In this document: positions 1 to 8,345 of the stretch, piece by piece
Position numbering within the stretch: position 1 is the first letter of the stretch
Layout: every line of letters begins with the position of its first letter
NCBI GenBank assembly: GCA_022842985.1
Contig: JALHON010000006.1
Location: 1-40,732 of the forward strand
DNA length: 40,732 nt
Source: Acidobacteriota bacterium
Lineage (GTDB): Bacteria > Acidobacteriota > Vicinamibacteria > Vicinamibacterales > UBA2999
Direction of reading: 5' to 3'
Translations under genes and position numbers: made by a program
The notes under the pieces: generated by a model
The model's database searches: none
What the model was told of the DNA's origin: nothing
The model's input: only the letters and a program-made list of their open reading frames with translations

Positions 1-1
1 C

Positions 2-1462
2 CGGCTCGTGCGTCAGCTGCTGAGCGAAGGGCTGGTGCTCGCCGCGGCGGGCGGCGTGGCCGGCGTGCTGCTCGCGGCCTGGGCCGGACAGCTCATCGGC
101 GCCTTCGCGACGAGCGTGCTGCCCATTCCGACCACCTTCGACTTCACGCTCGACCGCACGGTGCTGCTCTTTGCCGGCGTCGTGTCTGTCGTGACCGCGC
201 TGGTCTTCGGGCTGGCGCCAGCGTGGTCGGCGTCGCGGCCGGAACTCGTGCCCGCGCTCAAGGACTCGCTCGAATCGAGCGGCGGCACCGGCCGGCGCCG
301 CGTGACACTGCGCGACGCGCTGGTCGTGGGCCAGCTCGCGCTCTCGCTCGTGCTGCTCGTGTCGGGCGCGCTGCTCGCGCGTGGCCTTGTGGTGGCGCGG
401 GGTCTCGACCTCGGCTTCGATCCGTCGCGGGTTGCGTATCTCGTCTTCAGCCCGCAGATGAACGGCTACGACACCGACCGCGCGATGGCGCTCCGGGCGC
501 GGGCGCTCGACGCGGTGAAGGCCGTGCCGGGTGTGACGGCAGCGTCGCTCTCGACGCGCCTGCCGCTCGGGCCCGACATCAACATGAACAGCTACGCCGT
601 GCCCGGCCGTCACGATGCGGACGATGACGGCACGTCGGTGGATACGACGTACGTGGGTGCCGACTACTTCACCGTGATGGGCGTTCCGCTCGTGGACGGC
701 CGCGGCTTCACCGACGACGAAGCTACGAACGACCGCAGGGTGCTCGTGGTCAACGAGACCTTCGCGAAGACCTATTGCCCCGGCGAAAGTGCGGTGGGGC
801 GCGTGGTGCATCCGGGCGGCCTCGACCAGCCGGCGTTCACGATCGTCGGCGTGTCGCGCGATCACAAGGTGCGCTCGGCGGGTGAAGCGCCGATGCCCTA
901 TGCGCATCTGCCCATCGGCCGCGGACGGTCGATCGAACTCGTGGTGCGCACGGCCGGTCCGGCATCGGCGGCGATGCCGGCGCTGAAGCAGGCCGTGTGG
1001 GCGCTCGAACCGGATGCGGTCTTCACGGCGGAAGGCGCCGCCAGCGAGGCCGTGGAGGCCACGCTCGCGCCGACGCGTATCGGCGCGGCGATCATCGGTG
1101 CGGTGGGCGTGCTCGCGCTGCTGCTCGCGGCCGTGGGGCTCTACGGCGTCATCGCCTACTCGGTGAGCCTGCGCACGCGTGAGGTGGGCATCCGCCTGGC
1201 GCTCGGTGCCGAACGCGGTCAGGTGCTGCGCATGGTGCTCGGCCAGGGCGCGCGGCTCGCGCTCGTGGGCATCGGCCTTGGCGCCGCCCTCGCCGCCGCG
1301 GCGGCGAGTGTGCTGCAGTCGATGCTCTACGGCGTGAGCGCGGTCGATCCGCTGGCCTACGGCGCGGCGGCGCTATTGCTGCTGGTGGTGGCGCTCGCGG
1401 CCAATCTCGCGCCGGCGATCACGGCGTCGCGTGTGGCCCCGGCCACGGCCATCCGCGGGTAG
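2..1462 (+). CDS. ADOP-like ABC transporter permease (MacB/FtsX type), 5'-truncated
   Basis: This is the C-terminal part of a large ABC-type permease; the frame is open to the window edge, so the start lies upstream. The first residues (about 1-75) look like the end of a first FtsX-type membrane domain. A helix follows at about 110-128, then a periplasmic MacB_PCD-like domain (about 130-350). Three closing helices include the FtsX signature around 'SLRTREVGIRLALGAERGQV'. This duplicated domain order, without a fused ATPase, is typical of the permeases called ADOP that are expanded in Acidobacteriota. Family knowledge suggests MacB-like export or mechanotransmission; no substrate can be read from the sequence. 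The 484 residues seen are a little over half of a usual ADOP protein of about 800 residues. It converges on the lectin-like gene. Confidence 0.85.
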   Translation, partial: RLVRQLLSEGLVLAAAGGVAGVLLAAWAGQLIGAFATSVLPIPTTFDFTLDRTVLLFAGVVSVVTALVFGLAPAWSASRPELVPALKDSLESSGGTGRRRVTLRDALVVGQLALSLVLLVSGALLARGLVVARGLDLGFDPSRVAYLVFSPQMNGYDTDRAMALRARALDAVKAVPGVTAASLSTRLPLGPDINMNSYAVPGRHDADDDGTSVDTTYVGADYFTVMGVPLVDGRGFTDDEATNDRRVLVVNETFAKTYCPGESAVGRVVHPGGLDQPAFTIVGVSRDHKVRSAGEAPMPYAHLPIGRGRSIELVVRTAGPASAAMPALKQAVWALEPDAVFTAEGAASEAVEATLAPTRIGAAIIGAVGVLALLLAAVGLYGVIAYSVSLRTREVGIRLALGAERGQVLRMVLGQGARLALVGIGLGAALAAAAASVLQSMLYGVSAVDPLAYGAAALLLLVVALAANLAPAITASRVAPATAIRG

Positions 1463-1498
1463 CAGACGGCTCGTGCCCGGGGCGATGCCGCACGCGGC

Positions 1499-2209
1499 TT
1501 ACTTCTCGGCGAAGCAGTAGAACAGCCCCGCGCCACCGGTGGCGACGAGGTTGGGCTGGCTGCAGCCGCGTGTCGCGTGGGCGGAATTCCACGACGAGTT
1601 GCCGCCGCCCGAGCGGTCGTGGTGGCCGATCTGCGCGCGCGGCGCGGCCGGCTGGCCCTGTCCGGCCGAGACGCCTTCGGCGTTGCTCGTCCAGTTGTTG
1701 CACGTGGTCGTGTTCGGATCGCCTGGCAGGGCGCGGCCGTGCGAATCCGACCCCGTCAGGATGTCGTGCTGGTTCGGCGTGTCACCACGGCCATTGATGG
1801 GCGTGCCCTTTTCGGTGAGCGCGAATTCCTTGTTGATGCTGTTGCGATCGCGCTGCACGTCGCCATGCAGGTCCGCCACGTTCTGCGCGATGATCGCGCC
1901 CTTCGCGTTGTACCAGGGGCCGGCGCCGATGCGGTCGCGCGCGTTCACCGCCGGCGTCGAGCCGCTGGCGGTCTGGCTCAGGTAGGCGCGCCAGGTGCGG
2001 TTGCCGGCTCCGGCCGCGGCGGCCAGCGTCTGGCAGTGCTTGTCGGCGCCCGCCAGTCCGCCCAGGTTGGCCCCATTGCCGGTGCCCACGCTGGTGATGA
2101 AGAAGCCCATCGGCTGCTGAGGGGCGGCGGGCTGCGCCGGCGCCTGCGCCGACGCGAGGTACGACCCGCCGAGGATGGCCACGGCGGCCACTGCAATCGC
2201 TTTGTGCAT
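1499..2209 (-). CDS. Secreted lectin-like protein
   Basis: A 236-residue exported protein. I chose the ATG at 2209 rather than the longer ORF start because it begins a good signal peptide (MHKAIAVAAVAILGGSYLASAQ) and has a GGGAGA ribosome site just upstream. After a Pro/Ala/Gln linker, the mature part opens with 'GFFITSVGTGNGANLGGLAG' and continues with paired cysteines, a DRIGAGPWYNAKG block, a DTPNQHDILTGS block and a C-terminal 'GGAGLFYCFA'. I recognise this pattern from proteobacterial and acidobacterial proteins usually annotated as 'lectin', with a C-type-lectin or endostatin-like fold. Ligand and role are unknown. A -10-like TACAAT lies about 57 bp upstream of the start. Confidence 0.8.
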   Translation of the reverse strand: MHKAIAVAAVAILGGSYLASAQAPAQPAAPQQPMGFFITSVGTGNGANLGGLAGADKHCQTLAAAAGAGNRTWRAYLSQTASGSTPAVNARDRIGAGPWYNAKGAIIAQNVADLHGDVQRDRNSINKEFALTEKGTPINGRGDTPNQHDILTGSDSHGRALPGDPNTTTCNNWTSNAEGVSAGQGQPAAPRAQIGHHDRSGGGNSSWNSAHATRGCSQPNLVATGGAGLFYCFAEK

Positions 2210-2266
2210 CGAAGTCTCCCGTGAATGTCCGGTCTGCCGCGCGCGCGAGCCGCAGGCGGCGGGGGC

Positions 2267-2272
2267 ATTGTA
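2267..2272 (-). promoter_or_regulatory. Putative -10 element for the lectin-like gene
   Basis: On the minus strand this reads TACAAT and lies upstream of the lectin-like gene, giving a predicted leader of about 50 nt that contains the GGGAGA ribosome site. No convincing -35 hexamer is visible. Confidence 0.4.
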
Positions 2273-2307
2273 AGCGAAGGCCGCGCGTAACCCGCCCCGC
2301 TCGCGGA

Positions 2308-2313
2308 TATCAT
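2308..2313 (+). promoter_or_regulatory. Putative -10 element for the secreted hypothetical at 2334
   Basis: TATCAT lies 20 bp before the ATG at 2334. The predicted leader would be only about 13 nt and has no Shine-Dalgarno sequence. No clear -35 element is seen. Confidence 0.4.
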
Positions 2314-2333
2314 CGCGACGAGACCTCCGGACC

Positions 2334-3110
2334 ATGGTGTCAACCCGTATCGCCATTCTCGCGTCGTGCCTCGCGCTGCTTCCCGTCTTCGCGTCAGCAC
2401 AAGTGGACGTGCCGCTGCGTCCCGAGCTCTACAAGTTCGTGATGATTCAGGCGGCGCCGGGTAAGCTCCCCGATCTGCTGGCCGCCTATCGCGACCGCGC
2501 GCCGGTGATGGCCGTGAACGGCGACGAGGCGCCGATTGTCGTGCGCCACTCGCAGGGTGACCGCTGGGATCTGCTCGTCATCTACCCGATTGGCAGCTTC
2601 ACCACGTTCTACAGCGCGGAACGGATGGCGCGGCGCGACGCCGCCGGCAAGGCGTCCGGCGTGACGAACGCCGCCTTCCAGGAGCGGCTCTACCAGTTCA
2701 TCGCCTGGCACGAGGACGTCTTCGTGTGGGGGCCGCCGCTCGCCGAACTCCGTGCCTACGTGCAGGGCAAGAGCGTGGCGCATCTCGAGATGATGCAGGC
2801 CATGGCCGGGCAGCACGACGCGCTGACGCGCCAGCGCCACATGGAGAGTGCCTTCAACGTGAACCGCGGCCGGCCGCGCATGCTCGTGTTCACGCACCAG
2901 GAAGGCGCCGCGTGGGACGTCATCACGCTCGAGGCGTGGAACGACTGGCGCCAGTACGGCGAGGCGCAGATGGTGGCGGCGGACGTGTCAGAGGCGGCGG
3001 CGAAAAAGGCCGGCTTCGCGAACGCGGACGCCGTGGGCGTCGCCATGCGCAGCCTCATCAACACACATCACGGCACACTTGGCACGTTCATCACCTTCGC
3101 GCCGAAGTAG
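2334..3110 (+). CDS. Secreted protein of unknown function, possible dimeric alpha/beta-barrel duplication
   Basis: A 258-residue protein that starts with a clear signal peptide (MVSTRIAILASCLALLPVFASAQ), so it is probably periplasmic or secreted. I do not recognise a named family with certainty. Two similar halves can be discerned. The first contains 'YKFVMIQAAPGKLPDLLAAY' and the second 'VAHLEMMQAMAGQHDALTRQ', each followed by a strand-rich stretch (LLVIYPIG / MLVFTHQEG). That layout resembles a tandem ferredoxin-like or NIPSNAP-type dimeric alpha/beta barrel, which is an inference only. No catalytic residues can be assigned. The gene is divergent from the lectin-like gene (124 bp between starts) and ends 9 bp from the convergent oxidoreductase. 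Confidence 0.75.
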   Translation: MVSTRIAILASCLALLPVFASAQVDVPLRPELYKFVMIQAAPGKLPDLLAAYRDRAPVMAVNGDEAPIVVRHSQGDRWDLLVIYPIGSFTTFYSAERMARRDAAGKASGVTNAAFQERLYQFIAWHEDVFVWGPPLAELRAYVQGKSVAHLEMMQAMAGQHDALTRQRHMESAFNVNRGRPRMLVFTHQEGAAWDVITLEAWNDWRQYGEAQMVAADVSEAAAKKAGFANADAVGVAMRSLINTHHGTLGTFITFAPK

Positions 3111-3119
3111 CCGCCGCGT

Positions 3120-4679
3120 TCAGCCGCGCGCGAGGATTTCACGGGCCGCGTTCGCGCCCGAGCCGCCGGTGAGCCCGAGGCCCGGATGCGTGCCGGCGCT
3201 GCACAACCACAGCCCCTTCACCGGCGTGCGGTACTGGCTCCAGTTGAGCAGCGGCCGCATCGTGAAGAGCTGATCGAGCGCCAGCTCGCCGTGGTGAATG
3301 TGACCGCCGGCCATGCCCCACTCGCGTTCGAGGTCGGCCGGCGTGAGCACTTCCGCCTCCACGATGAGCGAGCGGACGCCAGGCATGAAGCGGTCGAGGG
3401 TCTCGAGCACGGCGGCGAGGAACGGCGCGCGCGCCGTCTCCCAGGTGCCCTCGCGCAGTGTGTGCGGCGCGTACTGCGCGTAGATCGACATCACATGCGC
3501 CCCGGGTGGCGCGAGCGACGGATCGCCGAGTGACGGGATGAGCGCTTCGAGCCAGGGCGACGGCGAGAACGCGCCGTACTTCACGTGGTCGAAGGCGCGT
3601 TCCATCGCGTCCACATCCGCGGCCATACGGATGCGCGTGGCGAGCTGCTCGCGGTCCGCCCCGGGCACGACGGGCAGCGCCGAGAGCGCCAGGTTCACCT
3701 TCGCAAGCGTGCCGGCGGTGCGGTAGTTGCGGGCGCGCCAGCGGACCTCCGATGGCAGCGTCATCGGATCGCACAGCGCGTAGGTGGTCTTCGGGTCGAT
3801 GCCGGAGACAATGGTCGTGCCGTCCACGGTCGTGCCATCGGCGAGCCGCACGCCACGCGTGCCGGTGTTGTCGCTCAGCACCTCGGCCACACGCGCGCCG
3901 GTGCGGATCGTGACGCCGGCCTGTTCGGCCGCCCGCACGAGCGCCGCCGTGAGCGCGCCCGGCCCGCCGCGCGGCCACACGAGTCGTGGATCGCCGGCGC
4001 ACTGATTCGCCGCGTGCAGCAGGAAGAGCAGGCCGCTGCCGGCCGACCACGGCCCGAGCATCGCGCCGAACACGCCGTCCGCGGCGAGCGCCGCTGCGAC
4101 GCTCGGCGTCTCCACGTGTTCCGCGACCAGATCGGCCACGGGCATCGGCCCCCAGCGCAGCAGGCGATAGCCGTCGGCGGCGCCGAGCGCGCGGAACTGT
4201 CGCGCTGTCTGCAGCAGGCGCCAGAGTTCGCGCGGCGCCGGCGAGTCGATCGAGGGCGGCGTGTGCGGCAGGATCGACGCCACCACGCGCCCGAGCTTCG
4301 CGCGCGCGTCAACGAAGGCTGGCCAGCGATCCGCGTCAGCCTGGCTGAACTGGGCGAGCGACGCACGCGTCTTCGCCACGTCGTGCCACAGCGTCACGGC
4401 ATGGCCGTGGCCGTCGAGCGCCGTCATCCAGGCCTCGCGCGGCACGAACTCCAGACCGTGCGTGTTGAGGTTGAGGTCGCGCGCCACATCCGCCCTGAGC
4501 GGACCCACGTCGTGCGCCGCCGCCGGCACGCGGAAGCCGGTGGTGAGTTCACGCGTGATGGCCGCGCCGCCCACGGCGTCGCGCTGCTCGAGCAGCGTGA
4601 CCCTGCGGCCGGCGCGGGCGAGCAGCGTGGCGCAGACGAGGCCGTTGACGCCGCCGCCGATGACCAGGGTGGCGCTCAT
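3120..4679 (-). CDS. PYROXD2-like FAD-dependent oxidoreductase (second of a tandem pair)
   Basis: A 519-residue flavoprotein of the phytoene desaturase/PYROXD2 group. The ATG at 4679 was chosen over the longer ORF because it overlaps the upstream stop as ATGA and starts directly in the Rossmann fold ('MSATLVIGGGVNGLVCATLL', GxGxxG-type dinucleotide site, then an E at the end of strand 2). The C-terminal FAD-binding block is 'LWLCSAGTHPGLGLTGGSG'. The middle carries the substrate-domain features of the family ('MLGPWSAGSGLLFLLHAANQ', 'WPRGGPGALTAALVRAAEQ'). Family enzymes desaturate or isomerise isoprenoids or other lipids, but PYROXD2-type members lack an assigned substrate. It is homologous along its length to the gene just upstream, so the pair is a tandem duplication, possibly a heteromeric enzyme. 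Confidence 0.85.
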   Translation of the reverse strand: MSATLVIGGGVNGLVCATLLARAGRRVTLLEQRDAVGGAAITRELTTGFRVPAAAHDVGPLRADVARDLNLNTHGLEFVPREAWMTALDGHGHAVTLWHDVAKTRASLAQFSQADADRWPAFVDARAKLGRVVASILPHTPPSIDSPAPRELWRLLQTARQFRALGAADGYRLLRWGPMPVADLVAEHVETPSVAAALAADGVFGAMLGPWSAGSGLLFLLHAANQCAGDPRLVWPRGGPGALTAALVRAAEQAGVTIRTGARVAEVLSDNTGTRGVRLADGTTVDGTTIVSGIDPKTTYALCDPMTLPSEVRWRARNYRTAGTLAKVNLALSALPVVPGADREQLATRIRMAADVDAMERAFDHVKYGAFSPSPWLEALIPSLGDPSLAPPGAHVMSIYAQYAPHTLREGTWETARAPFLAAVLETLDRFMPGVRSLIVEAEVLTPADLEREWGMAGGHIHHGELALDQLFTMRPLLNWSQYRTPVKGLWLCSAGTHPGLGLTGGSGANAAREILARG

Positions 4680-6259
4680 CGCTTCGCGTCCTTCAGGATC
4701 TTCTCGGCCGCGTTCTTGCCGGGCGCGCCCATGATGCCGCCGCCGGGGTGCGTGGCCGATCCGCACATGTAGAGCTTGTCGATGGGCGTCGCATACTGCG
4801 CCCAGCCGGGCACCGGCCGCAGGAAGAACAGCTGCTCGAGCGACAGCTCGCCTTGGAAGATGTTGCCCTCACTCAGGCCGAACGTGCGCTCGATGTCGAG
4901 AGGCGTGAGCACCTGACGGTGCCGGATGATGTTCCGGATGTTTGGCGCGTGCACGGCAATCGCGTCGATGACCGCATCACCAAACGCCTCGCGCCGCGCG
5001 TCGTCCCACATGTCCCCGGGCTTCAGATGGTACGGGGCGTACTGCACGAAACACGACATCACGTGTTTGCCGGGTGGCGCGAGCGACGCGTCGCTGAGCG
5101 TCGGAATCACGATGTCGATGTAGGGACGGCTCGAGAAGGCGCCGTGTTTGGCCTCGTCGTAGGCGCGCTCCATGTAGTCCACGCTCGGCGAGATCGAGAT
5201 GGCGCCGCGCAGATGCTCGCCCGGGCCCGGCAGACACGTGAAGTCCGGCAGCGCGTCGAGCGCGAGGTTCACCTTCCCCGACGAGCCGCGGTATTTGTAG
5301 CGCTTCACGCCCTGCACGAAGTCGTCGGGCAGGTCCTTCGTGTTCATGAAGCGTTCGAACGTGAGACGCGGATCGACGCTGCTCACCACGATGTCGGCCT
5401 GGATCTCGTCGCCGTTCTCGAGGGCCACGCCGGTGGCGCGACCGTTCTTCATGAGAATGTGCGCGACGGGGGCTTCGGTGCGAATCTCGGCGCCGAAGCG
5501 GCGGGCGGCGCCGGCAATGGCGTTCGACACCGCGCCCGTGCCGCCGCGCGACAGTCCCCACGAGCGGAACGCGCCATCGATCTCGCCCATGTAGTGGTGA
5601 AGCAGCACGTAGGCGGTGCCGGGTGAGCGCACGCCGAGGAAGGTGCCGATGATGCCCGACGCGCTCATCGTGGCCTTGAGCGCATCCGTCTCGAACCACT
5701 GATCCAGGAAGTCCACTGCGCTCATCGTGAGCAGCTGCACCTGGTTCACTTTGTCGTGGTAGCGCATGCCGCGGAAGCGTTTGCCCACCGAGAGCAGGTC
5801 GAGCAGCCCACGCGGATCGAGAGACATCGGGTCCGGCGGCGTCATGCTCAGGATGGGTTTCGCGAAGCGGCCCATCTCGACCATCGCCATGCCGTAGTCG
5901 TCGTAGGCGTCGGCGTCCTTCCTGCTGTGACGGGCGATTTCCCGGCGGCTCTTGTTGTGGTCGTTCATGCGCCACAGGTAGTCGCCGTTCAGCATCGGCG
6001 TGAGCGTGCCGTCGAGCGGCAGCAGCTCGAGCCCGTGCGCGGGCAGGTCGAGGTCGCGGATGATCTCGGGCCGGAGCAGCGACACGACGTAGCTGCAGAC
6101 GGAGAACTTGTAGCCGGGAAAGACTTCCTCTGTCACCGCGGCACCGCCCAGCACGTGCCGGCGCTCGAGCACGAGCGTCTTCCGCCCGGCCTTCGCCAGA
6201 TACGCGGCGCAGGTGAGCCCGTTGTGGCCGCCGCCGATGACGATCGCGTCGTAGCGCAT
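4676..6259 (-). CDS. PYROXD2-like FAD-dependent oxidoreductase (first of a tandem pair)
   Basis: A 527-residue FAD-dependent oxidoreductase. It begins at once with the dinucleotide-binding fold ('MRYDAIVIGGGHNGLTCAAY', E/R at the end of strand 2), and the 'HVLGGAAVTEEVFPGYKFS' stretch is diagnostic of the PYROXD2/phytoene-desaturase-like family. The C-terminal motif is 'MCGSATHPGGGIMGAPGKNA', where the terminal FAD-binding helix starts. The length matches the family. The start is well fixed: the protein begins exactly at the Rossmann strand and a TATACT box sits 7 bp upstream, so the mRNA is probably leaderless. It is translated first in a two-gene unit whose second gene overlaps by 4 nt. A redox step on a hydrophobic substrate is inferred; carotenoid biosynthesis is possible, but no phytoene synthase gene is nearby. 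Confidence 0.87.
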   Translation of the reverse strand: MRYDAIVIGGGHNGLTCAAYLAKAGRKTLVLERRHVLGGAAVTEEVFPGYKFSVCSYVVSLLRPEIIRDLDLPAHGLELLPLDGTLTPMLNGDYLWRMNDHNKSRREIARHSRKDADAYDDYGMAMVEMGRFAKPILSMTPPDPMSLDPRGLLDLLSVGKRFRGMRYHDKVNQVQLLTMSAVDFLDQWFETDALKATMSASGIIGTFLGVRSPGTAYVLLHHYMGEIDGAFRSWGLSRGGTGAVSNAIAGAARRFGAEIRTEAPVAHILMKNGRATGVALENGDEIQADIVVSSVDPRLTFERFMNTKDLPDDFVQGVKRYKYRGSSGKVNLALDALPDFTCLPGPGEHLRGAISISPSVDYMERAYDEAKHGAFSSRPYIDIVIPTLSDASLAPPGKHVMSCFVQYAPYHLKPGDMWDDARREAFGDAVIDAIAVHAPNIRNIIRHRQVLTPLDIERTFGLSEGNIFQGELSLEQLFFLRPVPGWAQYATPIDKLYMCGSATHPGGGIMGAPGKNAAEKILKDAKR

Positions 6260-6266
6260 CGGCGAC

Positions 6267-6272
6267 AGTATA
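6267..6272 (-). promoter_or_regulatory. -10 box for the oxidoreductase pair (leaderless type)
   Basis: On the minus strand this reads TATACT, with 7 nt between the box and the ATG at 6259. Transcription would begin at or next to the start codon. It faces away from the TATCAT box at 6294-6299, forming a compact divergent promoter. Confidence 0.6.
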
Positions 6273-6293
6273 GGACGCGGCCTGCCCGTCCGG

Positions 6294-6299
6294 TATCAT
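6294..6299 (+). promoter_or_regulatory. -10 box for the membrane protein at 6306 (leaderless type)
   Basis: TATCAT with 6 nt to the ATG at 6306. The -35 position of this promoter would coincide with the -10 of the divergent promoter. Confidence 0.5.
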
Positions 6300-6305
6300 G
6301 CCGCG

Positions 6306-6758
6306 ATGGCAGGCTCGGAATTGCAGCGGCCGCCCGGGCTGCGGCCGTGGTGGATGAACGCACTCTTCGCGTTCTGCCTCTTCATGTCGTTCGTCTACAT
6401 GCCATTCGACATGTTCTGGAAGAGTGTCGCCCGCGACGAAGAGGTGTGGTTCGGGTTCGTGCTGCACGGCTGGGCGGCGAAGCTGACCGAACCGTTCCAC
6501 TGGGCGATCTACGCCGCCGGTGCCTACGGGTTCTGGAAGATGCGGCCGTGGATGTGGCCCTGGGCCGCCGTGTATGCCGCCCAGGTCAGTCTTGGCATGC
6601 TGGTGTGGAACCTGCGCGACGCGCGCGGCCGCGGCATCGTGGGCGGTGTCGTCGCGGCCCTCGTGTTTCTCGTGCCGACCGTGGCGTTGTGGAGGGCGCG
6701 CGCCAGGTTCCAGAACGTCGACGGCGAGACACGCACCGCGCCGCCTACGGCACCGTAA
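6306..6758 (+). CDS. Small membrane protein of unknown function
   Basis: A 150-residue predicted inner-membrane protein with four hydrophobic segments, roughly residues 17-37, 55-80, 84-101 and 113-133. It is rich in Trp and aromatic residues ('WFGFVLHGWAAKLTEPFHWA'), and the C-terminal tail is polar. I do not recognise a family. The H-G-W and F-H-W motifs at membrane edges could bind a cofactor or lipid, but that is speculation. The gene is divergent from the oxidoreductase pair (46 bp between starts), so the two units may be co-regulated. Its 3' end overlaps the convergent SDR gene by 14 bp. Confidence 0.75.
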   Translation: MAGSELQRPPGLRPWWMNALFAFCLFMSFVYMPFDMFWKSVARDEEVWFGFVLHGWAAKLTEPFHWAIYAAGAYGFWKMRPWMWPWAAVYAAQVSLGMLVWNLRDARGRGIVGGVVAALVFLVPTVALWRARARFQNVDGETRTAPPTAP

Positions 6759-7512
6759 GGCCACCGTCCACGGGGAGCGCCAGGCCGGTCGTGGCCGAGG
6801 CGTCGCTCGAGCTGAGCCACAGCACCGCGGCCGCGACCTCCTCGGATGTCACCAGGCGGCCGATCGGGTGGCGGGCGGTCATCGCCGCGGCGAGTTGTGC
6901 GTCGTGGAAGAACGCGCGCTCGGTCATCTCCGTGCGCACGACGCCCGGGCACACGGCGTTCACGCGGATGCCCTGGGCCGCGTACTCCATCGCCGCTGCC
7001 TTGGTGGCGCCGATGACGCCATGTTTGGTCGCCCCGTAGCCGATGCCGATGCGCGTGCCGATGAGTCCGGCCACCGACGACATGTTCACGATGGCGCCGC
7101 CGCCCTGCACGAGCATCTGGCGGATTTCGTACTTCATGCTGAGGAACACGCCCGTCAGGTTGATGGCGACGACCTCGTCCCAGATGTCCTCGTCGTAGTC
7201 GGCCGTCGGGACGAACGCCTTGCCGCCTTCGATGCCGGCGTTGTTGAACGCGCAGTGCAGCGCGCCGAACGTGTTGACGGCGGCATCGACCATGCGCCGC
7301 ACGTCAACGGCCTGCGACACATCGCCCACCACCGCCACGCCCTCGGCGCCCGCGGCCTGAATCTGCGCCAACGTGTCGTCGAGCTGTTCGCGGCGCCGTC
7401 CGGTGACCACGAGCCGCGCACCTTCGCGGGCGAACGCCACGGCGGTCGTGCGGCCGATGCCGCTGCTGGCGCCGGTGATGAGGACGACCTGCCCATCGAA
7501 TCGTTTCGTCAT
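6745..7512 (-). CDS. SDR-family oxidoreductase
   Basis: A 255-residue classical short-chain dehydrogenase/reductase. The NAD(P)-binding motif is TGASSGIG near the N-terminus, followed by 'TGRRREQL' after strand 2, which favours NADPH because of the arginines. The structural motif NNAG is present, with catalytic Ser in 'IVNMSSVAG' and the Y159-x3-K163 pair in 'GYGATKHG'. The C-terminal 'LPVDGGLTVP' is the usual family ending. It is a cytosolic reductase or dehydrogenase of an alcohol/ketone substrate that cannot be named from sequence. It lies 14 bp downstream of the methyltransferase gene on the same strand, so co-transcription is likely. A weak TAACGT box 6 nt upstream of the start could give an extra leaderless transcript. 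The 3' end overlaps the convergent membrane-protein gene. Confidence 0.9.
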   Translation of the reverse strand: MTKRFDGQVVLITGASSGIGRTTAVAFAREGARLVVTGRRREQLDDTLAQIQAAGAEGVAVVGDVSQAVDVRRMVDAAVNTFGALHCAFNNAGIEGGKAFVPTADYDEDIWDEVVAINLTGVFLSMKYEIRQMLVQGGGAIVNMSSVAGLIGTRIGIGYGATKHGVIGATKAAAMEYAAQGIRVNAVCPGVVRTEMTERAFFHDAQLAAAMTARHPIGRLVTSEEVAAAVLWLSSSDASATTGLALPVDGGLTVP

Positions 7513-7526
7513 GCGCAGACGTTATC

Positions 7527-8297
7527 TCAGCGGATGGGCAGCGTCGAGTCGCGCGTCGCGTCTGCCGCGCGGATCGTGAACGGCGCCCGATACAGCCAGA
7601 CGGGGCGGCCGTCCGGGCAGCGCAGCACGTGCTGCGGCTCCAGTGTCGTGGCTTCGAACTCGAGGCTCGCCATCCACGCGCCGGCGCCGAGTTCGCGCGT
7701 GGCCTTCGCCACCGCGCGCGGCATGCTCTCGGGACGCTGGAAGAGATAGACCATCCCGTAGCCCGACCAGTCGGCCGTCCAGATGTCGGCGCGGCGCACA
7801 CGGGCGAACCGGCAGCGCCAGGCGCAGACGAGCGTGAGCGGCCAGCTCCACTCGAGGCCATCGATGCGCGCGGCCGGATACTCGCGATGCAACTCGCGCA
7901 AGCCGTCGCCCACGCCGCAGCCGGCGTCCACGATCGACGCGCGGTCCACCGGCAGCGGCGCGAGGGCGGCGAGTCCGTTGAGCGCGCCGGCGGGCGTGGG
8001 GAAGAGCGGCGCATCGCGCCACGAGCTCATCGGATAGAGCAACACGAGCAGCGCCAGCGGCAGCAGCCACGCCCACGCCGGCAGACTGCCGGCGATGCCA
8101 CTGGCGAGCAGTGACATCGGAAAGCCGGCGGCGATGAACACGCGGCGCCAGGGTGTGGCGCCCCAGACGGTGAGTGCCGCGCCCAGCGCCGTCGCCGCGG
8201 CCAGCGCGATCCAGGCCGGCACGTTCAGGGCGCCGAGGGAGAGGTACGTGGCCCACGCCAGGCCCCAGGCAGCCAGCGCGGGCAGCGGCCACATCAT
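7527..8297 (-). CDS. Membrane-anchored class I SAM-dependent methyltransferase
   Basis: A 256-residue protein with about four N-terminal transmembrane segments (residues about 5-90) followed by a compact methyltransferase-like domain. Motif I is 'IVDAGCGVGDGLREL', the classical SAM-binding glycine-rich loop. It is followed by 'ARIDGLEWSW' (acidic residue after strand 2) and 'DIWTADWSGYGMVYLFQRPE' in the motif IV region. The catalytic part (about 140 residues) is short but complete through the core strands. The membrane anchor suggests a lipid, quinone or membrane-protein substrate, or simply localisation; this is inference. The start is an ATG-ATG pair (8297/8294) without a clear Shine-Dalgarno. 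It is divergent from the GcvT-like gene. Confidence 0.8.
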   Translation of the reverse strand: MMWPLPALAAWGLAWATYLSLGALNVPAWIALAAATALGAALTVWGATPWRRVFIAAGFPMSLLASGIAGSLPAWAWLLPLALLVLLYPMSSWRDAPLFPTPAGALNGLAALAPLPVDRASIVDAGCGVGDGLRELHREYPAARIDGLEWSWPLTLVCAWRCRFARVRRADIWTADWSGYGMVYLFQRPESMPRAVAKATRELGAGAWMASLEFEATTLEPQHVLRCPDGRPVWLYRAPFTIRAADATRDSTLPIR

Positions 8298-8345
8298 GCG
8301 CGCCTATTCTGCCCGCAATCCGCGCCGGCAGAGACGCGGGAGTTC

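Noticed and set aside
4977-6764. A 595-aa minus-strand ORF overlapping the PYROXD2-like gene in another frame
   Set aside because: Arg-rich low-complexity translation; the other frame has a complete FAD-binding fold.
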